From: Mesaphorura yosii
Lineage: Eukaryota > Arthropoda > Collembola > Poduromorpha > Tullbergiidae
Assembly (NCBI GenBank): GCA_009869945.1
Contig: WIXG01000249.1
Span: forward strand, 1 to 64,000
Reading direction: 5' to 3'
DNA length: 64,000 nt
Made by a program: the position numbers and the translations under genes. The notes beneath the pieces were generated by a model. The model was given only the letters and a program-made list of their open reading frames with translations. It was not told the DNA's origin and made no database searches. This document shows positions 22,008-34,871 of this stretch, piece after piece; within the stretch, counting starts at the first letter, position 1; each line of letters begins with the position of its first letter.

Positions 22008-22262
22008 TCACGACTTCACTTTGTAGTAATGGGGACGGATTTCCTTCTCTTCCATCAATTTTAATACTTCAAAGAATAAGAAAGTCTCATGCGAAACCCG
22101 CGTATTGAATTGATTAACCTTGAACTCACATGCTTGGTTCGTCAGTTTAGCTTCACGATACTTTTCAATACTGCGATAGTGCTCATCAGACACTATTGTA
22201 AAGTGCATGCTTCTGTGTTCACCGCTCACAATCAGGCAGTGCTGATTTTTTGGCGATCCCAA
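22008..22262 (-). other. Unassigned minus-strand open frame, 84 codons
   Basis: The amino-acid balance is protein-like (FTIVSDEHYRSIEKYREAK, EVLKLMEEKEIRP) and a GTGAGT donor-like site overlaps its end, so it may be an exon or relic. No family is recognised, no clear acceptor is visible upstream, and it may be related to the other minus-strand remnants in this area. Otherwise 21863-22357 holds nothing I can identify. Confidence 0.2.
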
Positions 22263-22357
22263 TCACAGAGCAGTGAAATAACTACAAAGCGTCGAAATTC
22301 CAGTGGCAACTTCTGAAGAGCCAATGCAAATCGGAAGTTGAACTGCAACCGAAAATC

Positions 22358-22933
22358 ATGTCGCAATCCCCTTCACAACTGCAATACACAATCAATAAAA
22401 CCTGGGACGATCAACCGGCTCCAGATAGCACCGAAGTCACTATAATATTCAACAAATCAGACACCAACGACGATAGTTTTGTGGTTCAAGTCGAAGCGCC
22501 ATTTTACGATGATCCAAAACTTCCTTCAAACACGCCGCCTGGGAGAGTGGACGGGCTCTGGGACTACGAAGTAGTGGAAATATTCTTTCTTGGATCCGGC
22601 GACAGATACTTGGAAATCGAATTGGGACCACGTGGGCATTATTTGGTGTATTACTTGGAAGGAGTTAAGAATGTTACGAAGAACGACATGAAACTGGAGT
22701 ACTTCAAAGCGGAAATTAGCGACGAAGGGCGCAGGTGGAAGGGCGAAGCCAAAATTCCCATGTCATATTTACCACCTCAAGTCAGCAAATTCAACGCGTA
22801 CGCTATTCATAGTTCTGGGACACAACGAGTCTATTTGGCGTTGTTTCCAGTTGCACCGGGAGAATACGAGCAGCCGGATTTCCACCGACTGGGACCGTTT
22901 GGTGATATTGATATGCTCGGAATACGTGCTTAA
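22358..22933 (+). CDS. UPF0462 / C4orf33-family protein, cytosolic form
   Basis: A single-exon gene of 191 residues, close to the length of the human C4orf33 product. Family hallmarks: WDDQPAPDSTEV near the N-terminus, APFYDDP, GLWDYEVVEIFFLG, YLEIELGPRGHYLVYYLEG, KFNAYAIH, YLALFPV and a final PDFHRLGPF. The fold resembles a beta-sandwich carbohydrate-binding module, but the molecular role of the family is unknown. No signal peptide is present, so it should act in the cytosol. The absence of introns contrasts with the three-exon paralog at 23704-24611; it could derive from a retrocopy or from intron loss. An AATAAA at 22978 follows the stop. Confidence 0.88.
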   Translation: MSQSPSQLQYTINKTWDDQPAPDSTEVTIIFNKSDTNDDSFVVQVEAPFYDDPKLPSNTPPGRVDGLWDYEVVEIFFLGSGDRYLEIELGPRGHYLVYYLEGVKNVTKNDMKLEYFKAEISDEGRRWKGEAKIPMSYLPPQVSKFNAYAIHSSGTQRVYLALFPVAPGEYEQPDFHRLGPFGDIDMLGIRA

Positions 22934-22977
22934 GTTATGTTAAACTGTAGAAAATATTTCTGGTAATTTGTTCACGA

Positions 22978-22983
22978 AATAAA
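22978..22983 (+). terminator. Poly(A) signal of the cytosolic UPF0462 gene
   Basis: AATAAA 45 bases after the stop codon at 22933. Confidence 0.6.
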
Positions 22984-23569
22984 ACGTCATGGTACGCGGC
23001 AATTATATTATAAAATCTAATTGGGCTTTGTAGGAACTAAATGTCCGAACACCGCAAGCGATCGTGGTGGTTGGTATTCATGTAATATAAATCATATATA
23101 ATCTCACAGTTTACGTTCTCTTCGTGTCATCGTGTCTGATCTGAAATGACTATGACACATCATCCATCATAGAATGAGCGCCATTGACAATTGCCCAATT
23201 AGCTGGAACGACGATGTAGGGATTAAGATCGCATACGTGCAATAGTGGTTCATTTACAAACAGGGCTCAGTATTGACGTTATTTCGCCGAGTGATCCGTA
23301 AATACTTCATTCGATGATCTCAATTGGCCAGGTTGATGAATGCGTTGGATCTGATGGGTGATTACCGTGAACTTGAACAAGTTCGCCAGCACGACCATCA
23401 AGGTTAATGATTTAAATGCTCCAATTTATGTCGCAGAAAATGCAAATTAGCTATGCCGGGTTCCCGTTCCCTATCCACAAGTACTTGCAAGGCTCATTGT
23501 GCGCACGCGGCACGCGTACAAGTCTGACAATCGTTAGAGATAAGTGATAAATATTGAACGTGATGGGTT
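22984..23569. other. Intergenic spacer between the UPF0462 paralogs
   Basis: No gene seen. It contains the upstream region of the second paralog, ending at a TATA box at 23570. Confidence 0.5.
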
Positions 23570-23577
23570 TATAAAAG
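23570..23577 (+). promoter_or_regulatory. TATA box of the secreted UPF0462 paralog
   Basis: TATAAAAG lies 134 bases before the start codon at 23704. A CAGTCATT initiator-like sequence follows about 25-30 bases downstream, giving a plausible 5' UTR of about 100 bases. Confidence 0.5.
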
Positions 23578-23703
23578 AGTTAACAAGTCACAGCCACAGT
23601 CATTGTCATTAAGCCCTCGTGGCCACGAGCAAGTGAACAGCCAAATCTTTCTTCCTAGTTGAGTTCAATTAGTGAGTGCCTTTGAATCTTCTTCGTGAGA
23701 AAA

Positions 23704-24611
23704 ATGGACAGCCGAAATACGCGCTTAGTGTTTCTTGTTCTGCTGGGACTTCAACTTAGCAATTCATTGTGAGTTCTCAGTTCTGACGACATTAAACTAA
23801 TTAGATGGTGCACAAAAATTCGCCCATAAATTCTGCTTATCTGCACAAATCACAGGTCACTGCCAAGTAAGTCTTCTGCAACGGCAAGCCATGAGTACAA
23901 GATAACAAAGACGTGGGATAGTAGAGATCACCCAGACGGAGCGGTGATCACAGTACAATTTTTGCCGGCTGAAGCTGCTTTGAGGGAAGAAGGCTTCATT
24001 TTACATGTCGAGGCTCCATTCTACGACGATCCTCGACTACCTGAAGGCACTGATTCAGGTATAATCTCGATACAGTCTCACAGTCATAGTAAAAACTCTT
24101 GAACGAGACTCAAAATGTAATCTTTACAGGGCGATACGACGAGCTCTGGAATTTTGAGGTCATCGAAGTCTTCCTTTTAGGGGACAATGAGACGTACCTG
24201 GAGATTGAAGTTGCTCCAAGTGGAAACTTCCTCGTCTACTACTTGGAAGGAATCCGGAACGTCACAGAAACAGACTTAGAAATTGAGTATGAGGCAACTA
24301 TATCAGAGAATGGTGACCGTTGGGAGGGTGTAGCGTTTGTTCCATGGGATTATCTCCCACCTGGCTTCGGAAAGTTCAACGCTTACGCCATCCATAAGTC
24401 CGACCCCGACAGGATCTACATGTCCCTGTTCCCCGTCCCTGAGGGTTCCGCCGAAGTGCCAAATTACCATAACCTAGAACCTTTTCAAAAGATTGATTTG
24501 TCTGATTTGCAAGAGCCAGACGAAACAACAACCACCCAAGGAAGTGGTTCGCTCTTTGGAAGCCTAATCGTAATTATGGCTCTGTGTTCATTCTCGTTGT
24601 TCTCACGCTGA
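23704..24611 (+). CDS. UPF0462 / C4orf33-family protein, secreted and probably GPI-anchored form
   Basis: Three exons: 23704-23768, 23856-24058 and 24130-24611; 249 residues with all junctions in phase. The first exon encodes a signal peptide (MDSRNTRLVFLVLLGLQLS). The core matches its neighbour: KTWDSRDHPDGAV, EAPFYDDPRLP, ELWNFEVIEVFLLG, YLEIEVAPSGNFLVYYLEG, KFNAYAIH, SLFPVPEG. After the core come a Thr/Gly/Ser-rich spacer (DETTTTQGSGS) and a hydrophobic end (FGSLIVIMALCSFSLFSR), the usual layout of a GPI-attachment signal, though a C-terminal membrane anchor is also possible. NVT sequons fit passage through the secretory route. Compared with 22358-22933 the family domain is kept but the location changes. 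Confidence 0.87.
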
Positions 24612-24616
24612 ATAAA
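24611..24616 (+). terminator. Poly(A) signal overlapping the stop codon
   Basis: AATAAA begins at the last base of the TGA stop (24609-24611). If used, the 3' UTR would be only about 15-30 bases. Confidence 0.45.
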
Positions 24617-25019
24617 TATACTATTTTTGCTAGACACGAAGTGGAGTTGAATCTATGCATGAACTATACTTCCTCGTAGGCTGTAATTGTAATTAATGCA
24701 AAGCAAATGAACCGCATTCCATCCGGTCCAATACCACAACTTCATTACACTTCTCCGATGAGCGTTCTAATTCGGTTTGGAACCGGAGGCAAAGCATGGG
24801 CGAAGCCTTACGGAACTAACGGAACTAGGAAGTTTCGACTTCAACTATCACAAGCCGCACTTGGAATTAAATGTTCCAATGGTTTCCTCGAGCTCTAAAC
24901 TTCATGCAGGCTTGGGACGTACTGGAAGACTTGAATGTTCAAGATTTAATTTGCATTTGCTTTTGCGTGTTAAGATTGATTCGATTGTTTCGGATCACCA
25001 GACGCTTGAATTTTGTATC
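24617..25019. other. Upstream region of the small peptide gene
   Basis: Two overlapping open frames (24707-24898 and 24777-25109) show no motif, the second running into the signal-peptide exon. I read this as spacer, promoter or 5' UTR. No clear TATA box is seen. Confidence 0.35.
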
Positions 25020-25206
25020 ATGCAAAGATTTTTAGTTCTCATTGCATGCACTTCGCTTTTCGTAGCTTCAACATGGAGTAAAGCATCGGTAAGACACCAA
25101 TTTGTCTAGTTCGCGTCCAATCATTGACCAAATTCTGCTTTCGTAGTGCAAAATCAAAGCCAAATGCGACCCAAACGGAAGTGAAGACATTTGCTGTTGG
25201 GGATGA
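25020..25206 (+). CDS. Putative small secreted cysteine-rich peptide
   Basis: Exon 1 (25020-25088) encodes a typical signal peptide, MQRFLVLIACTSLFVASTWS plus a short spacer, ending at a GTAAGA donor. A 58 bp intron with a TCGTAG acceptor leads to exon 2 (25147-25206), which encodes 19 residues and a stop. Those 19 residues hold four cysteines in the pattern C-x5-C-x8-C-C. The total is 42 residues. Without splicing, the frame loses the cysteines and stops seven codons later, which supports the intron. No family is recognised; size and layout fit secreted regulatory or defence-type peptides, but that is inference. It stands alone between the UPF0462 gene and KRR1. Confidence 0.5.
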
Positions 25207-27303
<2,097 letters not shown>

Positions 27304-27361
27304 TTTAAGACTTCAATTCTTTGTGAATACATTTGTTCTATTTGAAAGTTTGCCAGAATCA

Positions 27362-27367
27362 AATAAA
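27362..27367 (+). terminator. Poly(A) signal of KRR1
   Basis: AATAAA 59 bases after the KRR1 stop. Confidence 0.6.
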
Positions 27368-27562
27368 CCTGATCTGTTTTATAGTTAGAAGTTGTAAATG
27401 CGCGGCAGTCATTTTGCTCGATTCACCGTTTACATTCCATCTCACGAAGAGTTCGTGTTACGTTAATCTCGCGTCGGTTTAACTTCTTAATTCTTAGGCC
27501 ATGTAATTAATCTTTGCGCTTCTATTCTTTCCAGAGAAGGTTGAAAGCTTCAACCAGTCAAG

Positions 27563-30500
27563 ATGTCGAGGCTGCGATCTCAGTTCCCTGTAGATGTTTA
27601 TCGCCTCCTTCGCCGTACTGCCAAAACAACGCCCTTTCCCAGTTTCTTCTCGACTAATACCGCTGCAATGGCATCAAAAGCAACCGTAATAAAGAAACTC
27701 CACAAGACGAATAAGGAAATGTTTGGCGAACTTCTTGAGAGGAAGAGCGAGAGAACGAAGAAAGCCAATATTCTCGCGAAACAAAAGAAAGCAGAGGCCA
27801 AGAAGAAGGCCAAAGCGATGCTACTGCCTGGTGACACCAACGAGCTGCATCTCAACGATAGTCTGGACCCGGATGTAATTTTGCCAACGAAAACTAACAC
27901 GAAACCTGACAGCATGCATGCCATCAAAACTAATTTTGTACTGGACCATGATGTTATAAGCAATGCTTCACACAGAGAGGACCACAAGGCTGAAATTGAT
28001 TGGACTATGAGGAATTTCCCACAAAGAGCAAAGCTCATCTCAAGATTTAATCCAGAAGTTCTAGTTGAGTCGTTTGAACCACGTCCGAAATCGGAAGCTC
28101 ATGATGGCAATGATGCGGCGCCAGAAACAAGTGCCAAAGGTGAGATTGAGACGTGAGACAGGTTGCATACTTTCAGGTTTACGTTGACCTTTACCGATAA
28201 TTTATATTGTTGCCCTTATAATTTTGTTCAGCCATGAATCAAGTGCCAAGCTTGCAACAGTTATTTGCAAGCCTTGAATTCCGTGATATCTTACCAAGTT
28301 CCCAAAAGACGGTTGTGGCTGTGGCCAAGTCAAGTGATCCGGAAGATACGATCGAGACCACCGATAATGCGGGGATTATTCTTGATCATTCTTCTCTCAT
28401 GCCTGCAGAGAACCAAGTCAGTGCATCTGCTGAACAAGAACAAACTCTCCCGGTCAATGATAAGATGTCCGACGCTGCTCTCGAATCGGTGGCGTTGCCG
28501 TCCATCTCGTACGACAATCCTGCACGCGTGACTCCATCAGTCGGCGGGAACCTGCAGCTAGAAATTCTTTCCTACCAGTATGACTACAAGAGAAAGCCGA
28601 GTCTTCGTCTCCCGAGTGTATCAAAGATTCTGCAAGCAACGATGAGTCCCGAGCAAGCGCAGATTCTGCAAAAGTGGGAGCAAAAAATGATTGCACAACT
28701 GGGTGAAGATGGCTTCAAGAAATACAAAGACGGTAAGTTCTTTGAGAGACGATCACGCGCAAACGCGAGAAAGATTTATGCCCGGCGCATGAAGTTGATA
28801 ATAACAATTTGTTGTGGCTAAACAAATTGAATTTGATTTATTTCTTTGAGAATTGCATCTTGGCGTTTGATTTGGCAGCTTGGTTAATTTTCCGCAAGTT
28901 ATTCAAAATTTTATGCAAATAGACATCGCATCAACAATCAACCTCCTACTCACATTCGAGGCAATAGGATTTTTTTGCAACCTGTAATCTTATGAGTTAC
29001 ATTTTTCGTTAAAAACGCAGTAGGAGATCAGACGAGAACATGTAAATCGTCACTCTTAAAAACAAGAAATAACTCGGGGCCTTGCCTTCGCCATTCGCAT
29101 AGCACAAGAAGGAAGGAAAATGATTGAATATCGAATCATCCTTATTATTACAGCAGCAGCTTCTGTATTTAACCTTTCCCTTTTGATAATTGCGAAGTTA
29201 TCTTTCCATATTTGTGAACCTGATTTGTTTCACAGCGGCGGCTTATCGTCATCCTCATAAACTGCTCTCATGCTCGTCGTGATCATCGTCGAGTCGAGCA
29301 TTCAGCCATGAGTTGTTATAATTGCAGGGTTGCCACTTGTCAAGTTTTCTGGCTACCGTTGCCAAAGTCAGTCAGAGTCAGGCCAGGATTGCAATCATGC
29401 AAATTCACGTTGTGCGTCCATGTTCATGATCTTGCTGAGGGAATCAAAACAGAAAATCTATAATGAGATTTTTTCTCAGGACGTTCAGGAGCTCGCAAAA
29501 AATTGTATTAGACATTAGAAAATGATCTGCGCTCTGCATGTGTTTGCGGCGGACTCTGGTTTTTGCGGACGAGGAATTTCACGAGCGTTATAACAATACA
29601 ATGAACTTGTCTCGTAGATTGACATAATGAGACAAACCACACTGCACACAGCATTACACGCTGTACAGACTCAAGCTTAGAATTTAAATCCAACCACAGC
29701 CACGGTTTGCTTTCGCCTTGCTGCGACTATATTGCAATAATCGCTTTACTTGCTTACGGATGAACACCTTCAGAAGACGCAGACGCAGACTTTCATGCAA
29801 AACCAGAATACCAGAGCCCGAGAGCCGCCAACGAATAATAATCACGACATACTCCGTGCCATGACTCTTTCCGTGCCCGTCTTTGCGTTTGTGCTTGTCT
29901 CGTAATTCATAAGAATTTTTTGCAAACGGCCAAACTCAATACTTGTTTAGTAGTTGATGACGAATTGCTGCGTTATTGTAATTGTAATTTAACGAGCGAG
30001 AGTCGCTCCGGCATGGGCAGGCTCATGCACCATGAAAACAATTACAATTTTGATTTGTGCATGTATGATTCGATGATGACATAAAGATTGCCCGCAGATA
30101 CACGACATGGTTGCGTACGGTTAGTGAGATCGGGCTTGGACGGACTTTTGTATGCTGGTACCCGTAATTCTGCAGGCAAAGGTGCAAAAACTTCGAGTCG
30201 AGTCGAAGTCCAGTGCAATGAGTGAATGCAGAATCGTAGCAGGCAGCAAAGAAACAAAGAAATACGCAATACGCAAACGCAAGTTTTTACAGCTACAATA
30301 ATCAGAGTACCATCTCAATTATTTTGGCAGTCTGCATTATGTAACAGCATGGCAATGCTAAAGCAAAGGCAGCATTATTTGTTGTTGGATTCATTCAATA
30401 AAATGTAGTAATAAAGGAAGAGTCCACACCATCCAATTATGAAATAAGTTTATTGCCCTTCTTCGTTCGTTTCTCGGACTAATGTGCAACAATGTACGTA

Positions 30501-32394
30501 CGCATTATTTCGTTCCAAATCACAATCTCGTAGCCACACCATGGCCATAGCCTTAATAATATGTTGATTGTACTCAACCTAAGTGGTCAAGCCAAAATCT
30601 TAAATCCAAGGCGTATAATTTGCGTAATACTATGCTATGTAACACCATGAGCATGGATTGACGTTCACGGACTACGGACACAGGCAGATTTTGGCAGCAT
30701 TTTACTATAAATCTTATCAGCTCCACTTAAACTCATTACTCCTCATCAAAGGCAGGCGAACCCGGCCGGAGTTAATGATAAAATTTGCACGTAGACCTAC
30801 GGAACGTAATGATTTTACAATGCGCAAAGGAAATTTGATTTTAATCAGCTTGGAATGGGGTTCTGAAAAATTTTCTGATTAAATCCGACCGGCTCGACTG
30901 AGATTGCTCTGCGGTGGGACAGCGTGCCTGTGAATATCTTAATTCGTCATGCACTTTTTTGTGAAGCTTGAAATTGTCATTTTATAATTAACTTTTTCTA
31001 TGTGCTGTCAATGTTAAGCTAACATGTGTCGCTCCTCGCCCGTCTTGGTGAAACTAATTTATCTTTGTCCTCTTTTGTTTCCGCACAGCACTCTTCGCTA
31101 ACGGGAAAGAACTTCACAAGAACCTTCAACTCGTACTCAGCGGAACACCAAGGGAGTATTTAACCGTCGACGATGCAATATTTGGTCATTGGAATAGTCT
31201 ACAGACGCTGTTGCCAGAAGTGAAGGATGTGCAGGTTCTTGAAAGTCTTGTTGCGCATCCACAACTTGGATATTGTGGAATTGTCGACTGTGTGGCTGTC
31301 TACAGGTGAGAAATCCACGCTTGAAGAAATTCTTGACAATTATGAAATGACAGTATGATCCCAAATCTGAGTAAACAACGCAAGGGGTGGAGTTTATGTC
31401 ATTCGTTTTTGTGCAGGGACAAACTGGTGTTAATTGACTGGAAAACATCAGAGAAGAAGAAATCATTTGTCTCAATGACTTACGATACCCCACTTCAGAT
31501 TTCGGCCTACATCGGTGCACTGAATCATGATCCAAAGTACCAGTTGAAGGTAAGCCCAACGCCTAAGCCGGAGTCGGCGTTACAGGTGAATCGAATTGAA
31601 TCTCGCTGGAGTCTGGAACACCGTTCATGATTTATGGTATTTTAGTAATTTGAGCCCTCGTTTTCGATAATTAAATATAGATAATACGGAAAGGCCAACT
31701 GTAAACAGAGATCTTTGTTTCAGTTCAAGTTGTCGGAAAGTTTTTCAAAGCAAAATTGAAGGGTACACATCTTTTATGATGTAAAATTCCTTAACCTTTT
31801 TCTACATGCCGCACTGCCTGCTTTTTGAGCAGTTTTCAAGAAAGTCTCCAGCCAAATTAGCCAGACAGATTTACAACAACTTCTGTATTATTATTATTTA
31901 TGGATCTTCTCCAAGCCGACGACCCATCCCTTCCATGATTTAAAAGTTAATTCAAATCGTGACCTAAACCCAGCAGAAATCTCGTGTTCAAAATCTACAT
32001 CTCATAAACTTCAACGTGAAAGTAGTCAACCATGTATTTAGCCGCTCAGAAATAACATAGCAGTGTGTAATTTTTAGATGAAAGCTTGGGAAAAGTTATG
32101 AGTTTGTTCCAAAACGCTGCAACTGCATTCTTATAACTTGTAACCACAACTTGCATGGAAGAGTGAAAGGGTTAAATGAGGCATGACTAGAGAATTGACG
32201 CTAACGTGTACATTTATTTCTGTAAATTGTAGGTTACGAATGGCCTTATCGTCATTGCGTACCAAGATGGTTCTTCTTGTCAGCATTTCCAACTCAATTC
32301 GGCGGATCTCATCAAATATTGGAACGAATGGTTACGAAGACTGAATTTGTACAAAAAGATTTCAGAAGGTTCCACCGTTCTGACTGACCAATAA
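27563..32394 (+). CDS. MGME1: Mitochondrial genome maintenance exonuclease 1
   Basis: A RecB-type PD-(D/E)XK single-strand DNA exonuclease of mitochondria that trims 5' flaps during mtDNA replication. Exons: 27563-28139, 28232-28732, 31089-31305, 31417-31549 and 32233-32394; every junction is in phase, 529 residues. The N-terminus is arginine-rich and non-acidic (MSRLRSQFPVDVYRLLRRTA), as expected for mitochondrial import. The catalytic part begins near residue 320 with PSVSKILQATMSPEQ, then LFANGKELHKNL, GYCGIVDCVAVY (active-site Asp about 426), LVLIDWKTSEKKK (Asp 439 and Lys 441), PLQISAYIGALNHD and VTNGLIVIAYQDG. It is about 185 residues longer than the human protein; the extra length lies in a lysine-rich, then acidic/Ser-Thr-rich N-terminal region. 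A second ATG (MASKATVIKK, 27668) could start a non-mitochondrial form. Confidence 0.95.
28733..31088 (+). other. 2.36 kb intron of MGME1
   Basis: Bounded by GTAAGT at 28733 and CACAG ending at 31088. It holds no open frame with recognisable motifs and no repeat that I can see. Confidence 0.75.
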
Positions 32395-33924
32395 TTGAAT
32401 CCTAAGGAATCTCAAGGCCATTTATGGGATTCCGGAGCCCCTCAATAATATTTTACACCTGAGCTATAATTAAATGTTGTATTACAAAATTATTGACTAA
32501 TTAAATGTGCCCAACCATTGTGGTAATAAATGTCGGACAGACAACATTTTTGTTGTTGTTTTTGTATGGAAACTTGCTTCAAGTGCGCACATGCACATTG
32601 AGTTATTTTCTTGATGCTGCTCATACCGCCGTCCCTGCAGTGGAGAGTCTGTGCATTAAAATTGTATTTATATTCAAAATGATCATCCTTTGTTGTTTGA
32701 AATTCACCGACACTTGTAATCTTTTACACTTGTCTGGATGCGTAAACGTAAACTTGAAGGGATTCTTTTGTTCAGTGCCATGCCATATTTAGAAGGAGAG
32801 TCGCTCGCACGCACGTACCGTACCGCAAAGTTCCGAACATGAAACACAGTTGAGGAAGGTTTTCGACCAACATCATTAAATTCCTAGGCCAGGCCAGAGT
32901 AAGGACCAATCTATTATGTAATTTAAGGAATACTGTATTGCATGAAGATAAGTCTCGAAATGGGCCCTTTGCGCAAGACACACCACGCCTGCGAAGGGTA
33001 ATTATTTCAAGGCGAGTCCCGCATAGCATTCAAAATTGAATTCTCATAAAAGGATCACGTCAGCGTAGCGTGGCCCTTCTGCGTCTTCGTTTAATGAGGT
33101 TCCTCGAGTCATTGTTCTCATGTTCTCCTAGGTTAATCCCGACGCACGATGAATTCTGAATGTACCTCGAAAGTGTAGAGCTCTTTTATGTGAGTCTCAA
33201 TCCGACCTGCACAAAGCGCAAATTTTACATTGAACTTGGCAACGACTTGTGCTGATATATCGCCTAAATCTTCATATCTCTCCGTAGCTACTATTTCCCT
33301 ACCGAAGATACAACAAAATATGGCGTGTTGAAAACTTAGTAAGACTTCATCATTGAAATGGCACTTGAGTATTAACGTTGAATATGATGATAGCGGAAAT
33401 TTTATTAGCGTGACGAGTCTATTGATCCTTCATAAAACTAAAAATTACCGATCGATGATCAGCGGGAATCATTGATAGGCAAGTGACTCAGAGATTCCGT
33501 CGGACATTATGGTATATACCGTCGGGACAGCAGCAGAAACTCCAAGAATAACCAAGCGCTGGCGAATAAAGAGGAACACGCATCCTCAAGCAAATCCGGA
33601 GGGATCCAGAGCCTGAAGTGCCCTTCAACAAGCAACTCGAACCCCTGAAGCCAGGGCTCCGACCGAGAAAGAGTATATCAATGAAGGTAAAAGTTCAACC
33701 TTGCAATTTTGACCAATTTTATGTTGTGCGTTATTGGGTGGGCTCTCAGTAATATTTGAGGTTAGTATTTTCTGTGGTAATGAAAAGCCTCGATATTTAG
33801 ATAGTTTTCTTGGCCCTTTCGTAGATGATTTATAAGAAGTACAAAAATTTCGGGCGTAACAACTAGTGCTGTGAGCTATAAAGTTAAAAAATTCGTAATA
33901 GCACATGCCCTAACCAGAATTTTC
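32395..33924. other. Spacer after MGME1
   Basis: No gene recognised. Short frames at 32505-32792 and 32772-33029 (minus) lack motifs. The right end may contain the unrecognised 5' part of the transposase relic that follows. Confidence 0.4.
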
Positions 33925-34871
33925 ATAAAATGTGTGAGCACTCATAATGCGTATTACGAATGCGAACGATGCTATCGCAGAGGAACATAGAACAATCGGC
34001 GAGTGATTTATCCACCTAAATCGGAGAGGGCATTGTACACAGACGAGTCGTTCAGGAGCAGGACCAACGCGGCCCATCATTTGAGTTCAGTTTCTCCCCT
34101 TGAATATATTATTTCCGGAATGATTACTCCAATTCCATTGGAATACATGCATCTCTGTTGTTTAGGTACAATGAAAAAGTTGTGTGGACTAAGGGATTGC
34201 GCCAGCACAAATTATCTCGTAGAGATGTTGAAACAATATCAAACCGATTGCGGGGGTGCTGGTCTAATTCCCCGCGAATATTTTCTCGTACGCTGTGTGG
34301 GCTTAACAAGTTAGCGCATTGCAAAGCTATTGAGTCATGCTTTATCTCAGTCCACCATGTTTGAAAGGGATATTGTCAAAAGATAAATATAAGCACTTGT
34401 TATTTCACGCGGCGATGTATATATTGGATACGCCATCAGGAAATGAGCCGCAGTGGGTTTGATTTTGCTCATAGATTACTCACTGGTTTCGTTTTTAAAG
34501 TGCCCGACTTATACTACAAAGAACTTTTGATTTACAACATGCATAGCTTGCTACATTTAACAGATCAAGTTAGGCGCCACGGCCCACTGGACAAATTCAG
34601 TGCATTGAACTTGACAGTTTCTTGCAAGTACTTAAGAGAACGGTACGGCAAATTACGGCTTACAAATACTCTATGTAATGAAATAAGGGTAAGGCACTTC
34701 GAATCTATACGGCATGTAAAAGGCTATCCAATTAGATCTACGCAATCATCAGTATCATTTGTATACGATCTAGGCGATGAAGAACTTTGCGATGAAGATC
34801 AAGTACGCAAAGAATGCCTCCTGTTAGCGCACGAAGACAAATACTTTTGCATTCCATTGTGTAATTGGTAA
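33925..34871 (+). pseudogene. Decayed DUF4218/tnp2-type transposase
   Basis: Remnants in family order: FIKCVSTHNAYYECERC, RVIYPP, YTDESFRSRTNAAHH, SPLEYI, PIPLEYMHLCCLGTMKKL, WTKGLRQHKLSRRD and ISNRL, then KGILSKDKYKHLLFHAAMYI, and in the last frame (34443-34871) ELLIYNMHSLLHLTDQVRRH, GPLDKFSALN and YLRERYGKLR. This order is that of the large transposase-derived proteins common in insects and other invertebrates. A TAG at 33988 interrupts the first frame, probably from a tryptophan codon, and at least two frame changes follow, so the copy is dead. No terminal repeats found. Confidence 0.7.
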
